Shown in pieces: positions 54,759-63,314 of a stretch of DNA of 64,000 nucleotides. Numbering within the stretch: position 1 is the stretch's first letter; each line of letters begins with the position of its first letter. Origin of the DNA: Mycobacterium asiaticum (GTDB lineage Bacteria > Actinomycetota > Actinomycetes > Mycobacteriales > Mycobacteriaceae); NCBI RefSeq assembly GCF_001673365.1, contig NZ_LZLS01000132.1, positions 1-64,000 on the forward strand, given 5' to 3'. Made by a program: the position numbers and the translations under genes. The notes under the pieces were generated by a model. The model saw nothing but the letters and a program-made list of their open reading frames with translations. It searched no databases and was not told the DNA's origin.

Positions 54759-55616
54759 CTAGGCCGTCTTTTTCCTGAACAGGCTGCCCAGCATCGCGGC
54801 GAGCACACCGAGCACCACCACAGCCGCGCCCGCGATCAGCGTCACGTTCAGCCAGAGGTGCAAGTCGCCTTCGGCGTGCCCGACCATCGCGTCGGCAACC
54901 GTTCTGATGTCCCCGGTGGTGGCGTTGAGCGCATCACCTATCGCGCGCCCACCCACCTCGATCCCGACCCAGCCTGCCGCGCCAACGAGCAGCGCGGAAA
55001 CGCCCAGCGCGGTCAGGGCGCGGCCGCGGCTGCGGGCCACGACCAGGGTCAGCACCGCGAAAACGCCGGTGAGAGCAACCGCGCCGGTGCTGACCCAGGG
55101 GTTCCATACCGCTGCACGATGCAATTGGCCTTGGCGCACTGACTGGCCCACCGACATCGTCAGCGGAACCTGCAGCGTCGCGGGCGGTTTGACGTGGTAG
55201 GTGTCCAGCAGCTGCTGGATCGAGGTGTCTTTGAGCATCGGAGCGAGGTCGACCACCCACTGCTCACCGTTCTGGCCCGATCGCGGCTCGCTGAACAACC
55301 AGGTATGGGCAGCCCGGTTCGCTTCGGCGAACAACGGCGGAAATGCCGAACTGGCCGTGAACGCTGCGGCCACGTCGTGGACCGTCGCGCTGTCGACCGC
55401 GGCACCGCGGCCATGCTCGTTGATGAGCGCCATCGCGCGGGTGGTGAGTTCGGCGGCCATCGCCGACTGCAACGCTGGGTCGTGGGCCGCTTGCTCGGCG
55501 AGCGCGGTGTAGCCGCCTTCGTCGACGACGTTGAGCTGCGCCCATGTCGCCGGGACGGCCACCGCCAGCGCCGCGGTGGCGATCAACCAGCACAGCACCG
55601 CGCCCAAAAATCGCAC
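54759..55616 (-). CDS. Membrane protein of unknown function
   Basis: 285 aa. An N-terminal signal-anchor (FLGAVLCWLIATAALAVAVP), a helical extracytoplasmic domain (about 30-165) and three C-terminal membrane segments (about 172-192, 198-220, 254-277). Ala-rich. No named domain recognised; resembles other actinobacterial integral membrane proteins with an external helical domain. Convergent with rskA, 12 bases apart. Confidence 0.7.
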   Translation of the reverse strand: MRFLGAVLCWLIATAALAVAVPATWAQLNVVDEGGYTALAEQAAHDPALQSAMAAELTTRAMALINEHGRGAAVDSATVHDVAAAFTASSAFPPLFAEANRAAHTWLFSEPRSGQNGEQWVVDLAPMLKDTSIQQLLDTYHVKPPATLQVPLTMSVGQSVRQGQLHRAAVWNPWVSTGAVALTGVFAVLTLVVARSRGRALTALGVSALLVGAAGWVGIEVGGRAIGDALNATTGDIRTVADAMVGHAEGDLHLWLNVTLIAGAAVVVLGVLAAMLGSLFRKKTA

Positions 55617-55625
55617 GCCTGAAAC

Positions 55626-56147
55626 CTACTGTGCGATGCCTCGCAGGTAGGCGGCCTGGCCCAGGTGTTGCGCGCAGTCGTCGATGATGCTGACCAGCCG
55701 GGCACTGGCGGTCACGGGTGGCTCCCAGTTGGTGTCCACGATCCGAGCCAGTTCGCCAGCGGTCACGCCACCGACGTACTCCATCGTGAGCAAGTGGACC
55801 GCGTGGTAGTAGCCCAGCAGCAGGTCGACCGGTGCCCGCACTTTGGCTACCTCCTCGGGCCCATGACCGTAGCCTGTGTCGTCGGGCGGCAGGTCGAGAC
55901 CGAACCGCTCCACCCAGCCGTCGCGGGTCCAGGCCTGTTCGATATCTGCGATGTGGGCGACTTGAATGTCCTGCACCCGCGCGCTGTGCCAGATCAACCA
56001 CGCAATGCTGTTCGCATCGGCGGTTGGACGGTAATCGGCGATCTCGTCGGTGAGACCTTCGGTCAACTCGCCGACGTGATCGATCAGCCGGGTGAAAGCG
56101 TCGCGCAGCAACTCCCGGGCAGCAGCATCGGAATCTGTATCAGCCAT
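55626..56147 (-). CDS. DinB-like (DUF664) protein (Rv0443-like)
   Basis: 173 aa from ATG (MADTDSDAAARELLRDAF). Four-helix DinB fold with three metal-suited His: LIWHSARVQD (about 53), GYYHAVHLLTMEY (about 122) and DCAQHLGQAAYLRG (about 163). Such proteins include mycothiol- and bacillithiol-dependent enzymes. The length is close to M. tuberculosis Rv0443. Follows the VOC gene by 19 bases. Confidence 0.85.
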   Translation of the reverse strand: MADTDSDAAARELLRDAFTRLIDHVGELTEGLTDEIADYRPTADANSIAWLIWHSARVQDIQVAHIADIEQAWTRDGWVERFGLDLPPDDTGYGHGPEEVAKVRAPVDLLLGYYHAVHLLTMEYVGGVTAGELARIVDTNWEPPVTASARLVSIIDDCAQHLGQAAYLRGIAQ

Positions 56148-56166
56148 ACAACCGACCCTACGGACC

Positions 56167-56541
56167 CTACGGACCGTCTCCGTGCCAGACCGCTTCGACG
56201 TTGTTGCCGTCCGGGTCGCGGACGAAAGCGCCGAAGTAGCCGGGGTGGTATTCCGGCCACAGCCGCGGCGCATGCAGTGACTCGGCGCCCAGTTCCACCG
56301 CCGCGTCGTGAAATGCCCGCACCGCGGCCTCGTCGGCGGCTTGGAAGGCAATGTGAACTTCCCTGTTAGGACCCATCTGGGCGCCCTCGGCGATCCAGAA
56401 GTCTGGTTTGCCAGCTATGCCGTAGCCGATCGCCACCCCGTAATCCAGCTGCCTGGAGAAGCCCAGCACACCCAGCACGGTGTCGTAGAACTGCTGGGAT
56501 TTGGGGTAGTCGGCGCAGTTGATGCCTATGTGGTCAATCAC
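56167..56541 (-). CDS. VOC-family (glyoxalase-like) protein
   Basis: 124 aa, GTG start. Two beta-alpha-beta-beta-beta units: MIDHIGINCADYPKSQQFYD with a metal-suited His, and EVHIAFQAADEAAVRAFHDA then FVRDPDGNNVEAVWH with a terminal metal-ligand Glu. Could be a glyoxalase, dioxygenase or resistance protein; the substrate cannot be told. Divergent from the amidohydrolase gene by 46 bases. Confidence 0.85.
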   Translation of the reverse strand: MIDHIGINCADYPKSQQFYDTVLGVLGFSRQLDYGVAIGYGIAGKPDFWIAEGAQMGPNREVHIAFQAADEAAVRAFHDAAVELGAESLHAPRLWPEYHPGYFGAFVRDPDGNNVEAVWHGDGP

Positions 56542-56587
56542 GGGTCGATCCTGGCACGACCCACCGACACGGTCGTAGATTAATTAG

Positions 56588-58324
56588 ATGACCTATGACC
56601 TGCTCATCCGCAACGGCACCATCGTGGACGGCTCCGGAGGTGACCCGTACGTCGGCGACGTCGCGGTGCAAGACGGAGTCATAGCCGCCATCGAGCGACG
56701 GCCGGGCAGCGTCAGTGGCGGCGCGCGCCGGGAAATCGACGCGACCGGGCTACTGGTCACCCCCGGCTTCGTCGACCTGCACACCCACTACGACGGGCAG
56801 GCCATCTGGTCGGACCGGCTGACACCCTCGTCGGCGCACGGCGTCACCACCGTCGTGGTGGGCAACTGCGGCGTGGGCTTCGCGCCGTGCCGACAGCAGG
56901 ACCACGATGTGCTCGTGGATGTGATGGCCGGGGTGGAGGACATCCCGGGCGTGGTCATGACCGACGGGCTGCCCTGGACATGGGAGACCTTCCCGGAGTT
57001 CATGGACACTTTGGAGGCCGGCCGGCGCGACATTGACGTCGCGGCCTACCTGCCGCACTCGCCGCTTCGGGTTTACGTGATGGGCCAGCGCGGCGCGGAC
57101 CGTGAGGAAGCCACCGCCGAGGACCTGGCGAGGATGCGGGCACTGGCCAAGGAAGCGATCGAGATCGGGGCGCTGGGCTTCGCGTCGTCGCGGCTGACCA
57201 TCCACAAGACCGAGAGCGGTGCTCCGATTCCGAGCTACGACGCCGCCCGGGAGGAAATCGAACAGATCGCCCGGGGCGTCGTCGACGGCGGCGGCGGGCT
57301 GCTGCAGTTTGTGCCCGACATCCCCTCCGGCGGCTACCAACCGGTGTTACAGACCGTGTTCGACGTCGCCGAGGACGTCGGGTTGCCGGTCACCTTCACC
57401 CTGATCGTCGGCAACACCGGGGACCCGTTCTGGCCCGACGCCATCACGATGGTCGAGAAGGCGAACGCCGCCGGCGGCGACATCACCGCGCAGCTGCTGC
57501 CCCGACCGATCGGCCTGATCATCGGCTTGCAGCTGTCGGCCAACCCGTTCGTGCTCTACCCCAGCTACCGGGAGATCGCGGAGCTGCCGCTGGCCGAGCG
57601 CGTCGCCGAGATGCGCAAACCCGAAGTCCGCGCCCGCATCCTGGCCGACAAGCCCGGCACCGGGCATCCGATCCTGTACGTGGCGCAGGCCTGGGATTGG
57701 ATCTTCCCGCTAGGCGACAACCCCAACTACGAACCGGACCCAGCCGACAGCATCGGTGCCCGCGCCCGCGCTCGCGGGGTCGCTCCCATCGAGGAGGCGT
57801 ACGACCGCCTGCTCGACGACGACGGCCGCGCCATGCTCTTGGTCGCCACCAGCAACCTGGAAAACAACTCGCTGGACACCGTTGGCAAACTATTGCACCG
57901 CGACGACGTGGTGCTCGGTTTGGGTGACGGCGGGGCGCACTACGGCATGATCTGCGACGCCAGCTACTCCACCTACTTCCTGGCGCACTGGGCGCGCGAT
58001 CGCGCATCCGGTCGCTTCACCCCCGCCGAAGCCGTACGGGAACTGACCACCGTGCCGGCCCGGATCGCCGGACTGGCCGACCGTGGCCGCATCGCCGTCG
58101 GCTACAAGGCCGACCTCAACGTCATCGACCACGCGGCGCTGCGGCTACACAAACCGGTCATCACGCACGATCTGCCGGCAGGTGGCCGACGGCTGGACCA
58201 GACGGCCGAGGGCTACGTCGCGACAGTTGTATCCGGCGAGGTAATCGCCGAGAATGGGGTTCCTACTGACGCCCGTCCGGGCAAGCTCATCCGGGGCCGT
58301 CAGCCCGCACCTGTAACGGTCTGA
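56588..58324 (+). CDS. D-aminoacylase/N-acyl-D-amino-acid deacylase-type amidohydrolase
   Basis: 578 aa. Amidohydrolase 3 family: MTYDLLIRNGTIVDGSGG start, zinc-binding H-x-H in VTPGFVDLHTHYDGQ, and a C-terminal beta-sandwich strand GYKADLNVIDH. Likely hydrolyses an N-acyl-amino acid or related amide; a close variant in mycobacteria is annotated as D-aminoacylase. Metal ligands beyond the HxH are not all obvious. I do not recall it next to PPE10 in M. tuberculosis. Confidence 0.87.
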   Translation: MTYDLLIRNGTIVDGSGGDPYVGDVAVQDGVIAAIERRPGSVSGGARREIDATGLLVTPGFVDLHTHYDGQAIWSDRLTPSSAHGVTTVVVGNCGVGFAPCRQQDHDVLVDVMAGVEDIPGVVMTDGLPWTWETFPEFMDTLEAGRRDIDVAAYLPHSPLRVYVMGQRGADREEATAEDLARMRALAKEAIEIGALGFASSRLTIHKTESGAPIPSYDAAREEIEQIARGVVDGGGGLLQFVPDIPSGGYQPVLQTVFDVAEDVGLPVTFTLIVGNTGDPFWPDAITMVEKANAAGGDITAQLLPRPIGLIIGLQLSANPFVLYPSYREIAELPLAERVAEMRKPEVRARILADKPGTGHPILYVAQAWDWIFPLGDNPNYEPDPADSIGARARARGVAPIEEAYDRLLDDDGRAMLLVATSNLENNSLDTVGKLLHRDDVVLGLGDGGAHYGMICDASYSTYFLAHWARDRASGRFTPAEAVRELTTVPARIAGLADRGRIAVGYKADLNVIDHAALRLHKPVITHDLPAGGRRLDQTAEGYVATVVSGEVIAENGVPTDARPGKLIRGRQPAPVTV

Positions 58325-58374
58325 CGGGTTTATCCGATACGCCCACGGTAACCGGCCATGCCGGGTAAGTTTGG

Positions 58375-59871
58375 GTGGTGACAAGCCCGCATTTCGCGTG
58401 GTTGCCGCCAGAAATTAACTCGGCACTGATGTTCGCCGGTCCCGGCGCGGGACCGCTACTTGCTGCTGCCGCGGCATGGGGCGGTCTGGCCGAGGACCTG
58501 GCCTCGTCGGTGGCGTCGTTCGGATCTGTAGTACAAGAACTGACCACCGGTTCCTGGTTGGGTGCGTCGTCGACGGCGATGATGTCCGTCGCCACCCAAT
58601 ACATGGCGTGGCTCAGCGCCGCGGCGGTCCAGGCCGACCAGGCGGCCGCACAGGCCACCGCCACGGCGGGCGCATTCGAGACGGCGGTGGCTGCCACCGT
58701 GCAACCCGCGGTGGTGGCGGCTAACCGCGGACTGGTGCAAATGTTGGCGTCCACCAACTTCTTCGGCATGAACTGGCCGGCGATCATGGACACCGAATCC
58801 GCCTACGAGCAAATGTGGGCGCTGGACGTGGCCGCCATGGCGAACTATCACTTCGACGCGTCGGCGGCGGCCGCCCAGCTGGCCCCCTGGCAACAAGTGC
58901 TGCGCAACCTCGGCATCGACATCGGCAAGAACGGGCAAATTAACTTCGGCTTCGGCAACACCGGCAGCGGCAACTTCGGCAACAACAACGTCGGCAACTG
59001 GAACGTGGGCAGCGGCAACAGCGGCAGCGGCAACGTCGGCGCCGGGAACACCGGCAGCGGCAACCTCGGTCTCGGCAACACCGGCAGCAACAACCTGGGC
59101 TTGGGGAACCTCGGCAGCAACAACCTCGGCATCGGCAACACCGGTAACGACGCCTTCGGCTTCGGGCTCACCGGCGACCGTCAATTCGGCTTTGGCGGGT
59201 TCAACTCCGGCAGCGGCAACACCGGCTTCGGCAACTCGGGCACCGGTAACAGCGGCTTCTTCAACTCCGGCAACGGGAACATGGGCCTGGGCAACTCTGG
59301 CTCGCTCAACAACGGTCTGGCCAATTCGGGCATCAACTCCGGCTTCGGCAACTCGATGAGCTACATGGGTTCGGGACTGCAAGGCACCGCCGCGGGAACG
59401 ACCGGTCTGGACGCGGGATTGGCCACTTCGGCCCACTACGCATCCGGCGGCCTGAGCACCGCGGCATTGAGTTCTGGCCTGCTTGGCTCGGCTCTGGCCA
59501 ACACCGGTGGCCTGCACACCGGGCTGGCCGGCGCGTTGAATTCGGGCCTGAGCAACGCGCCCGTCGTCGCCCCGGCCAGCGCCCCGGCCGTCGCCGTCGA
59601 CTCCGGCGGCCCGAGTTCGGTCGCCGCCAACTCGACCAGCAGCCCGGCCGCCAACGCGGGCCTTAGGACGTCTCCCGGCACCCCGGTCACCGGTTTCATC
59701 AACCCGAGCACCAGCGATCCGGGAATCCGAACCACCCTTGGACGTGAGCCGGGCATCGGTAACCCGAACCTGCCGAACTCGAACATCCCGAAGTCGAGCT
59801 TCTACCCGCAGATCGACCGCGACACCGGCGACCAGAGCCGCATCATCCAGTTCCCGATCCGGCCGGAGTAG
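58375..59871 (+). CDS. PPE family protein, MPTR subgroup (PPE10-like)
   Basis: 498 aa from one of two adjacent GTGs. The PPE domain (1-180) has P11-P12-E13 in FAWLPPEINSALMFAGPGAG, and the W-x-G in SWLGASST, a secretion signal of PPE proteins. Residues about 185-325 are Asn/Gly pentapeptide repeats. A Ser/Pro/Ala-rich tail ends in an acidic C-terminus. In M. tuberculosis PPE10 is an ESX-5 substrate needed for capsule integrity. No PE partner is adjacent. Confidence 0.93.
   Translation: MVTSPHFAWLPPEINSALMFAGPGAGPLLAAAAAWGGLAEDLASSVASFGSVVQELTTGSWLGASSTAMMSVATQYMAWLSAAAVQADQAAAQATATAGAFETAVAATVQPAVVAANRGLVQMLASTNFFGMNWPAIMDTESAYEQMWALDVAAMANYHFDASAAAAQLAPWQQVLRNLGIDIGKNGQINFGFGNTGSGNFGNNNVGNWNVGSGNSGSGNVGAGNTGSGNLGLGNTGSNNLGLGNLGSNNLGIGNTGNDAFGFGLTGDRQFGFGGFNSGSGNTGFGNSGTGNSGFFNSGNGNMGLGNSGSLNNGLANSGINSGFGNSMSYMGSGLQGTAAGTTGLDAGLATSAHYASGGLSTAALSSGLLGSALANTGGLHTGLAGALNSGLSNAPVVAPASAPAVAVDSGGPSSVAANSTSSPAANAGLRTSPGTPVTGFINPSTSDPGIRTTLGREPGIGNPNLPNSNIPKSSFYPQIDRDTGDQSRIIQFPIRPE
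58940..59350 (+). repeat. Major polymorphic tandem repeat region of the PPE gene
   Basis: About 25 imperfect 15-bp units coding for N-x-G-x-G (for example GFGNTGSGNFGNNNVG). The DNA repeat core is GGCAACACCGGCAGC. This is the MPTR signature. Units drift toward the C-terminus (NSGFFNSGNGN). Confidence 0.85.
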
Positions 59872-59892
59872 CACGGCGCCTATCCTCGGTTC

Positions 59893-60303
59893 ATGGCTGC
59901 AAAGACCCGCAAAGCCGTCGACTTCCAGCGTCTGGCCGAAGCCTTGCCGAGCTATCCGTTCGCCTATCTGATCACCGTCGACGACGACTATCGCGCCCAC
60001 ACCGTGACCGTCGAACCGGAGTTGAGCGGCACCCGGCTCGAGGTGGGGTTGATCGGCGGCGGTACCCGCACCAACCTCGCGCAGCGCGCCGACGTCACCC
60101 TGGTCTGGCCACCGTCCGAGGTCGGCGGCTACTCGTTGATCGTCGACGGCCGCGCTGAGGTCGCCGACGCGGGTGCCGACACCGTGCGCTGTGCGGTGGT
60201 ACCCACCCGCGCCCTGCTGCACCGCAATGCCGACTCGCCATCGGCGGCCAGCGGCTGCCTGCACGATTGCGTGGTGTTTTCGGTGCCGAGCGACACGCAG
60301 TGA
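59893..60303 (+). CDS. Pyridoxamine 5'-phosphate oxidase-like protein (Rv0441c-like)
   Basis: 136 aa. Split-barrel flavin-binding fold: [25 protein letters not shown], then [22 protein letters not shown], then [14 protein letters not shown]. One Cys-rich stretch ([10 protein letters not shown]). The N-terminus matches Rv0441c. Overlaps the next gene by four bases (GTGA). 21 bases after PPE10. Confidence 0.87.
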   Translation: MAAKTRKAVDFQRLAEALPSYPFAYLITVDDDYRAHTVTVEPELSGTRLEVGLIGGGTRTNLAQRADVTLVWPPSEVGGYSLIVDGRAEVADAGADTVRCAVVPTRALLHRNADSPSAASGCLHDCVVFSVPSDTQ

Positions 60304-60872
60304 CCCGCGTCGAACCCCTCGCGCCGCCGTGGAGCGAGGAAGATGCCGCCGGCATCAACAGCTGGGGTCACCCCGACCGCACCTACGAGCCGCTGCTTCT
60401 GGTGCGCTGCCTGCAACGCCATCCGGCACTGGCCACCCGACTGCGCAAGCTCGGCGAATCCCTCTATGTCTCGGCGCTGTTGCCGCCCCGGACCCGCACG
60501 GTCGCGATCCTGCGCATCTGCGCACTACTGGGCTGCCGATACGAGTGGGGCGGTCAGGCGGCGTTCTGGGGTCCCATCGCCGGCGTCAGCGACGACGAGT
60601 GCGATGCGCTGGTCACCGGAGGCAGTGATGCCGCGGCCGACGCCCGGTGGAGTCCCGCGGAGCGGGCGCTGATCTCAGCAGTGGACGAACTCGAGCGCAC
60701 CGGCTCATGGACCGACGAAACCTGGGCGGCCCTCGGCCGCGACCTCGACGACGAGCAGCGGATCGAACTGCTGACCGCGGTGGGGTGGTATCGCACGATC
60801 TGCACCCTGTGCAACGCGCTCAGCCTTCCCATCGAAGGCTGGATGCGGCGCTGGCCCGAATCAACTCCGTGA
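60300..60872 (+). CDS. Carboxymuconolactone decarboxylase-like protein
   Basis: 190 aa from GTG. CMD fold: [26 protein letters not shown]; the motif C-R-Y-E-W is present but the usual downstream His is replaced by Gln, and there is no C-x-x-C. A second Cys-containing helix is [13 protein letters not shown]. Perhaps a ring-opening or redox enzyme, perhaps degenerate. Coupled to the flavin-fold gene. Convergent with the SDR gene, with a 12-bp overlap. Confidence 0.82.
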   Translation: MTRVEPLAPPWSEEDAAGINSWGHPDRTYEPLLLVRCLQRHPALATRLRKLGESLYVSALLPPRTRTVAILRICALLGCRYEWGGQAAFWGPIAGVSDDECDALVTGGSDAAADARWSPAERALISAVDELERTGSWTDETWAALGRDLDDEQRIELLTAVGWYRTICTLCNALSLPIEGWMRRWPESTP

Positions 60873-61685
60873 CCGGTCGCGTTTGAGGGCCGGATGCTGC
60901 TTAGTCAGCAGCGGCAGCAGCAGCCGTCGCGGGGTGAGCTGGAACAGCCGTGCGCTGAGCAGGCTGGGCAGGCCGGGGATCACCGTGCCGCCGTCGCCCT
61001 CGAGCGCATCGACTCCGACCCGTGCCACCTCCCGCGCGGGTTTCCACATGAACTTCGGGAAGGCGTTGGCGAAGGTTCGCTCGTCCATCCCCGCCGTCTG
61101 CAGGAAGGCGGTGCGCACGGGTCCCGGGCACAACAGGGCGACGGTGACGCCGGTGCCGGAAAGTTCAGCGCGCAATCCTTCGGTATAGGAATGCACGAAC
61201 GCCTTGCTGGCGGCGTAGCCGACCTGTCCCGGAAACGGGTGGAACCCCGCGGTGGATCCGACGTTGAGGATCGCTCCGCGGTTGCGCGGCACCATCTGCC
61301 CCACCGCTCGGGTCGTCAGATCGATGACGGCCTCGACATTGACCCGCACCTGAGCGACCTCTGCGTCGACCGTCGTCTTGGTTACCGACCCCAAGGTGCC
61401 GATGCCGGCGTTGTTGACCAGGACGTCGACAATCAGCCCGCGGCGTTCGACCTCGTCGAAGAGTTCCCCGCGCGCCGTCGCGTCGGCGACATCGCAGCCG
61501 ATCACCTCGACGCGGACCCGGTCAGCGAGTTCGTCGGCCAACTCACGCAAACGGTCTTCGCGGCGGGCGACAAGCGTGAGTCCGTGGCCGCGCTCGGCTA
61601 GCTCGCGGGCGATGTCGGCGCCGATCCCCGACGATGCGCCGGTCACCACGGCGGTACTGGTAGCTGAGGGAGTCGGGAGTGCCAC
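60861..61685 (-). CDS. Short-chain dehydrogenase/reductase
   Basis: 274 aa, GTG start. Cofactor motif [25 protein letters not shown] near 92, catalytic Ser in NVGSTAGF, and Y-x3-K in GYAASKAF. ARRED after strand 2 favours NADP. A C-terminal extension (LLSARLFQLTPRRLLLPLLTKQH) resembles the membrane-associated end of lipid-active SDRs. Divergent from the TetR gene by 25 bases, so probably controlled by it. Confidence 0.88.
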   Translation of the reverse strand: MALPTPSATSTAVVTGASSGIGADIARELAERGHGLTLVARREDRLRELADELADRVRVEVIGCDVADATARGELFDEVERRGLIVDVLVNNAGIGTLGSVTKTTVDAEVAQVRVNVEAVIDLTTRAVGQMVPRNRGAILNVGSTAGFHPFPGQVGYAASKAFVHSYTEGLRAELSGTGVTVALLCPGPVRTAFLQTAGMDERTFANAFPKFMWKPAREVARVGVDALEGDGGTVIPGLPSLLSARLFQLTPRRLLLPLLTKQHPALKRDRSRS

Positions 61686-61710
61686 GGGTAAGAACCTAGG
61701 CGATGGTTCA

Positions 61711-62325
61711 ATGGTTTCGATGGCTGACGGGAAGAGCGCCCGGCCGGCGGGACGTCCGCGGGATTCCTCGATCGATCAGCGGGTGTTGACAGTGACCCGA
61801 GAATTGCTGGTCGAGATGGGCTGGAACGCCCTCAGTATGCGCTCGATCGCCGCCCGCTCCGGTGTCAGCCGATCCAGTCTGGACCGCCGCTGGCCCTCGA
61901 AGGCAGAGCTTGTGTTGCACGCCATACTCGGTGCCACACCGGATCTGGCGCCGTTCGCGGGTACCGACCGGCTCGGCTGGGTCGACTGGGTGGTGCGTGG
62001 CAGCCGGCAACTGTTCGCCCGGCCCGAAGTCAAGGCCGCGATACCCGGCCTGTTGGTGGCGATGGCCGAAAACGACGAGTTGCGCAACCGGATCTGGGCC
62101 GGCTTCAGCGGACCCGCGGTGGCGCTGTTCACTCCGGACGATGCGACCCAGACCGCCGACGCTGCCTCCGACGCTGCTGACGAGCTGGCCTCCGACGCGC
62201 GGGCGATCATGGCGATGGCAGCCGGCGCCGCCCTGTTCCTGACCACCATCGCGGTCGAGGACGACACCGAGGCGCTACACGCTCGAATCGCTCGTATCCT
62301 CACCGACGCGGTCTCGCGAGAATGA
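61711..62325 (+). CDS. TetR-family regulator
   Basis: 204 aa from ATG (MVSMADGKSARPAGRPRD); the second ATG three codons on is equally possible. HTH at about residues 32-70 (MRSIAARSGVSRSSLDRRWPSK). The C-terminal domain has ALFLTTIAVEDDTEALHARI. Its gene overlaps the convergent epimerase gene by 51 bases. Likely regulates the divergent SDR gene. Confidence 0.87.
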   Translation: MVSMADGKSARPAGRPRDSSIDQRVLTVTRELLVEMGWNALSMRSIAARSGVSRSSLDRRWPSKAELVLHAILGATPDLAPFAGTDRLGWVDWVVRGSRQLFARPEVKAAIPGLLVAMAENDELRNRIWAGFSGPAVALFTPDDATQTADAASDAADELASDARAIMAMAAGAALFLTTIAVEDDTEALHARIARILTDAVSRE

Positions 62326-63294
62326 GGCGACGATCGCTTCGACCGGTGAGCGCCAGGTCAAGCCGAAATCACGCAAGGTGCGCGAATCGTCGGTTGGAGT
62401 CGCCGCAGTCAACAACAGCGCCGCCTCATAGCTCAGTCCGTCGCCCAGCGGCACCAACCCCGACAGCGCATCTCCGACACGGCTGATACCGCGAAATACG
62501 CTCGGGTGCAATGGGATTCGAGTAAACCGGCGGCCAGTGCCGCGCTCCAGCGCGGCGATCATCCCGTCGAAGGTGACCAGCTCGCCGCCGCACACGTAGC
62601 GTCGCGGGCCCCGGCCCGGCACCATGAGGGCCGCGTGCACGTCGGCGACGTCGCGGACGTCGATCATCTGCATACCGCCACGCAACCTCGGAGCTGCCCC
62701 GAACCGCACGATCGGCGCCCATCCGCGCTCGGTGACACCGGGGGCGGTGTGGAACGCGGGCCCCACCACGCTGGACGGATAGGTGACCACGACGGGCGCG
62801 CCCTCGCTCTGTAAGCGGCGTGCCACCCGGTCGGCGTATCCCTTTGTCTGCGCATACGCGCTGCGGCCAACGGCGGTCGGGGTGTCGGGCCCGATGATTC
62901 CGTCGGGCGCGGGGAAAAGGGCGCTGTAGCTGCTGACCAGGACGACCGGATCCAAACCCGTCTGCACCGCGTGGGTGAGCAGCGATTCCGTGGCGTAGGC
63001 GTTGACTTCCCACATCAACGCATCGCGGCGGCTGTCCGTCCCGACCACGCCTGCGGCATGCAGAACCGCATCGCAGCCGTCCAGAAATTCCCGGACGGTG
63101 CGCGCCTGCCGGATGTCGCCCGGGCGCACTTCGACATCTCCGACTGCGGCAAGTTCATCTATTACCGGAGCACCTTCGGCACCCCGTTCGACCAGTAGCC
63201 GAATCCGGTGATCTTGCAAAACACCGTTGCGCAGCAGTGCCCGCACGCAGTGCGCGCCGACGTATCCGGTTCCACCTGTGACGCCGATCAACAT
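62275..63294 (-). CDS. NAD(P)-dependent epimerase/dehydratase-family protein
   Basis: 339 aa. Extended SDR: Rossmann motif MLIGVTGGTGYVGAHCVRALL, VLHAAGVVGT, and Y-x3-K in SAYAQTKGYAD with VVVTYPSSVVGP. Resembles dihydroflavonol reductase or 3-beta-hydroxysteroid dehydrogenase-like enzymes. ATG start. Divergent from the Old Yellow Enzyme gene by 20 bases. Confidence 0.88.
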   Translation of the reverse strand: MLIGVTGGTGYVGAHCVRALLRNGVLQDHRIRLLVERGAEGAPVIDELAAVGDVEVRPGDIRQARTVREFLDGCDAVLHAAGVVGTDSRRDALMWEVNAYATESLLTHAVQTGLDPVVLVSSYSALFPAPDGIIGPDTPTAVGRSAYAQTKGYADRVARRLQSEGAPVVVTYPSSVVGPAFHTAPGVTERGWAPIVRFGAAPRLRGGMQMIDVRDVADVHAALMVPGRGPRRYVCGGELVTFDGMIAALERGTGRRFTRIPLHPSVFRGISRVGDALSGLVPLGDGLSYEAALLLTAATPTDDSRTLRDFGLTWRSPVEAIVASFSRDRVGEDTSDSSV

Positions 63295-63314
63295 GGTGGT
63301 ATATTACGACGCCA

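Noticed and set aside
58456-60264. 602-codon antisense frame across PPE10
   Set aside because: Long antisense frames arise from the biased GC-rich MPTR repeats; no domain is seen.
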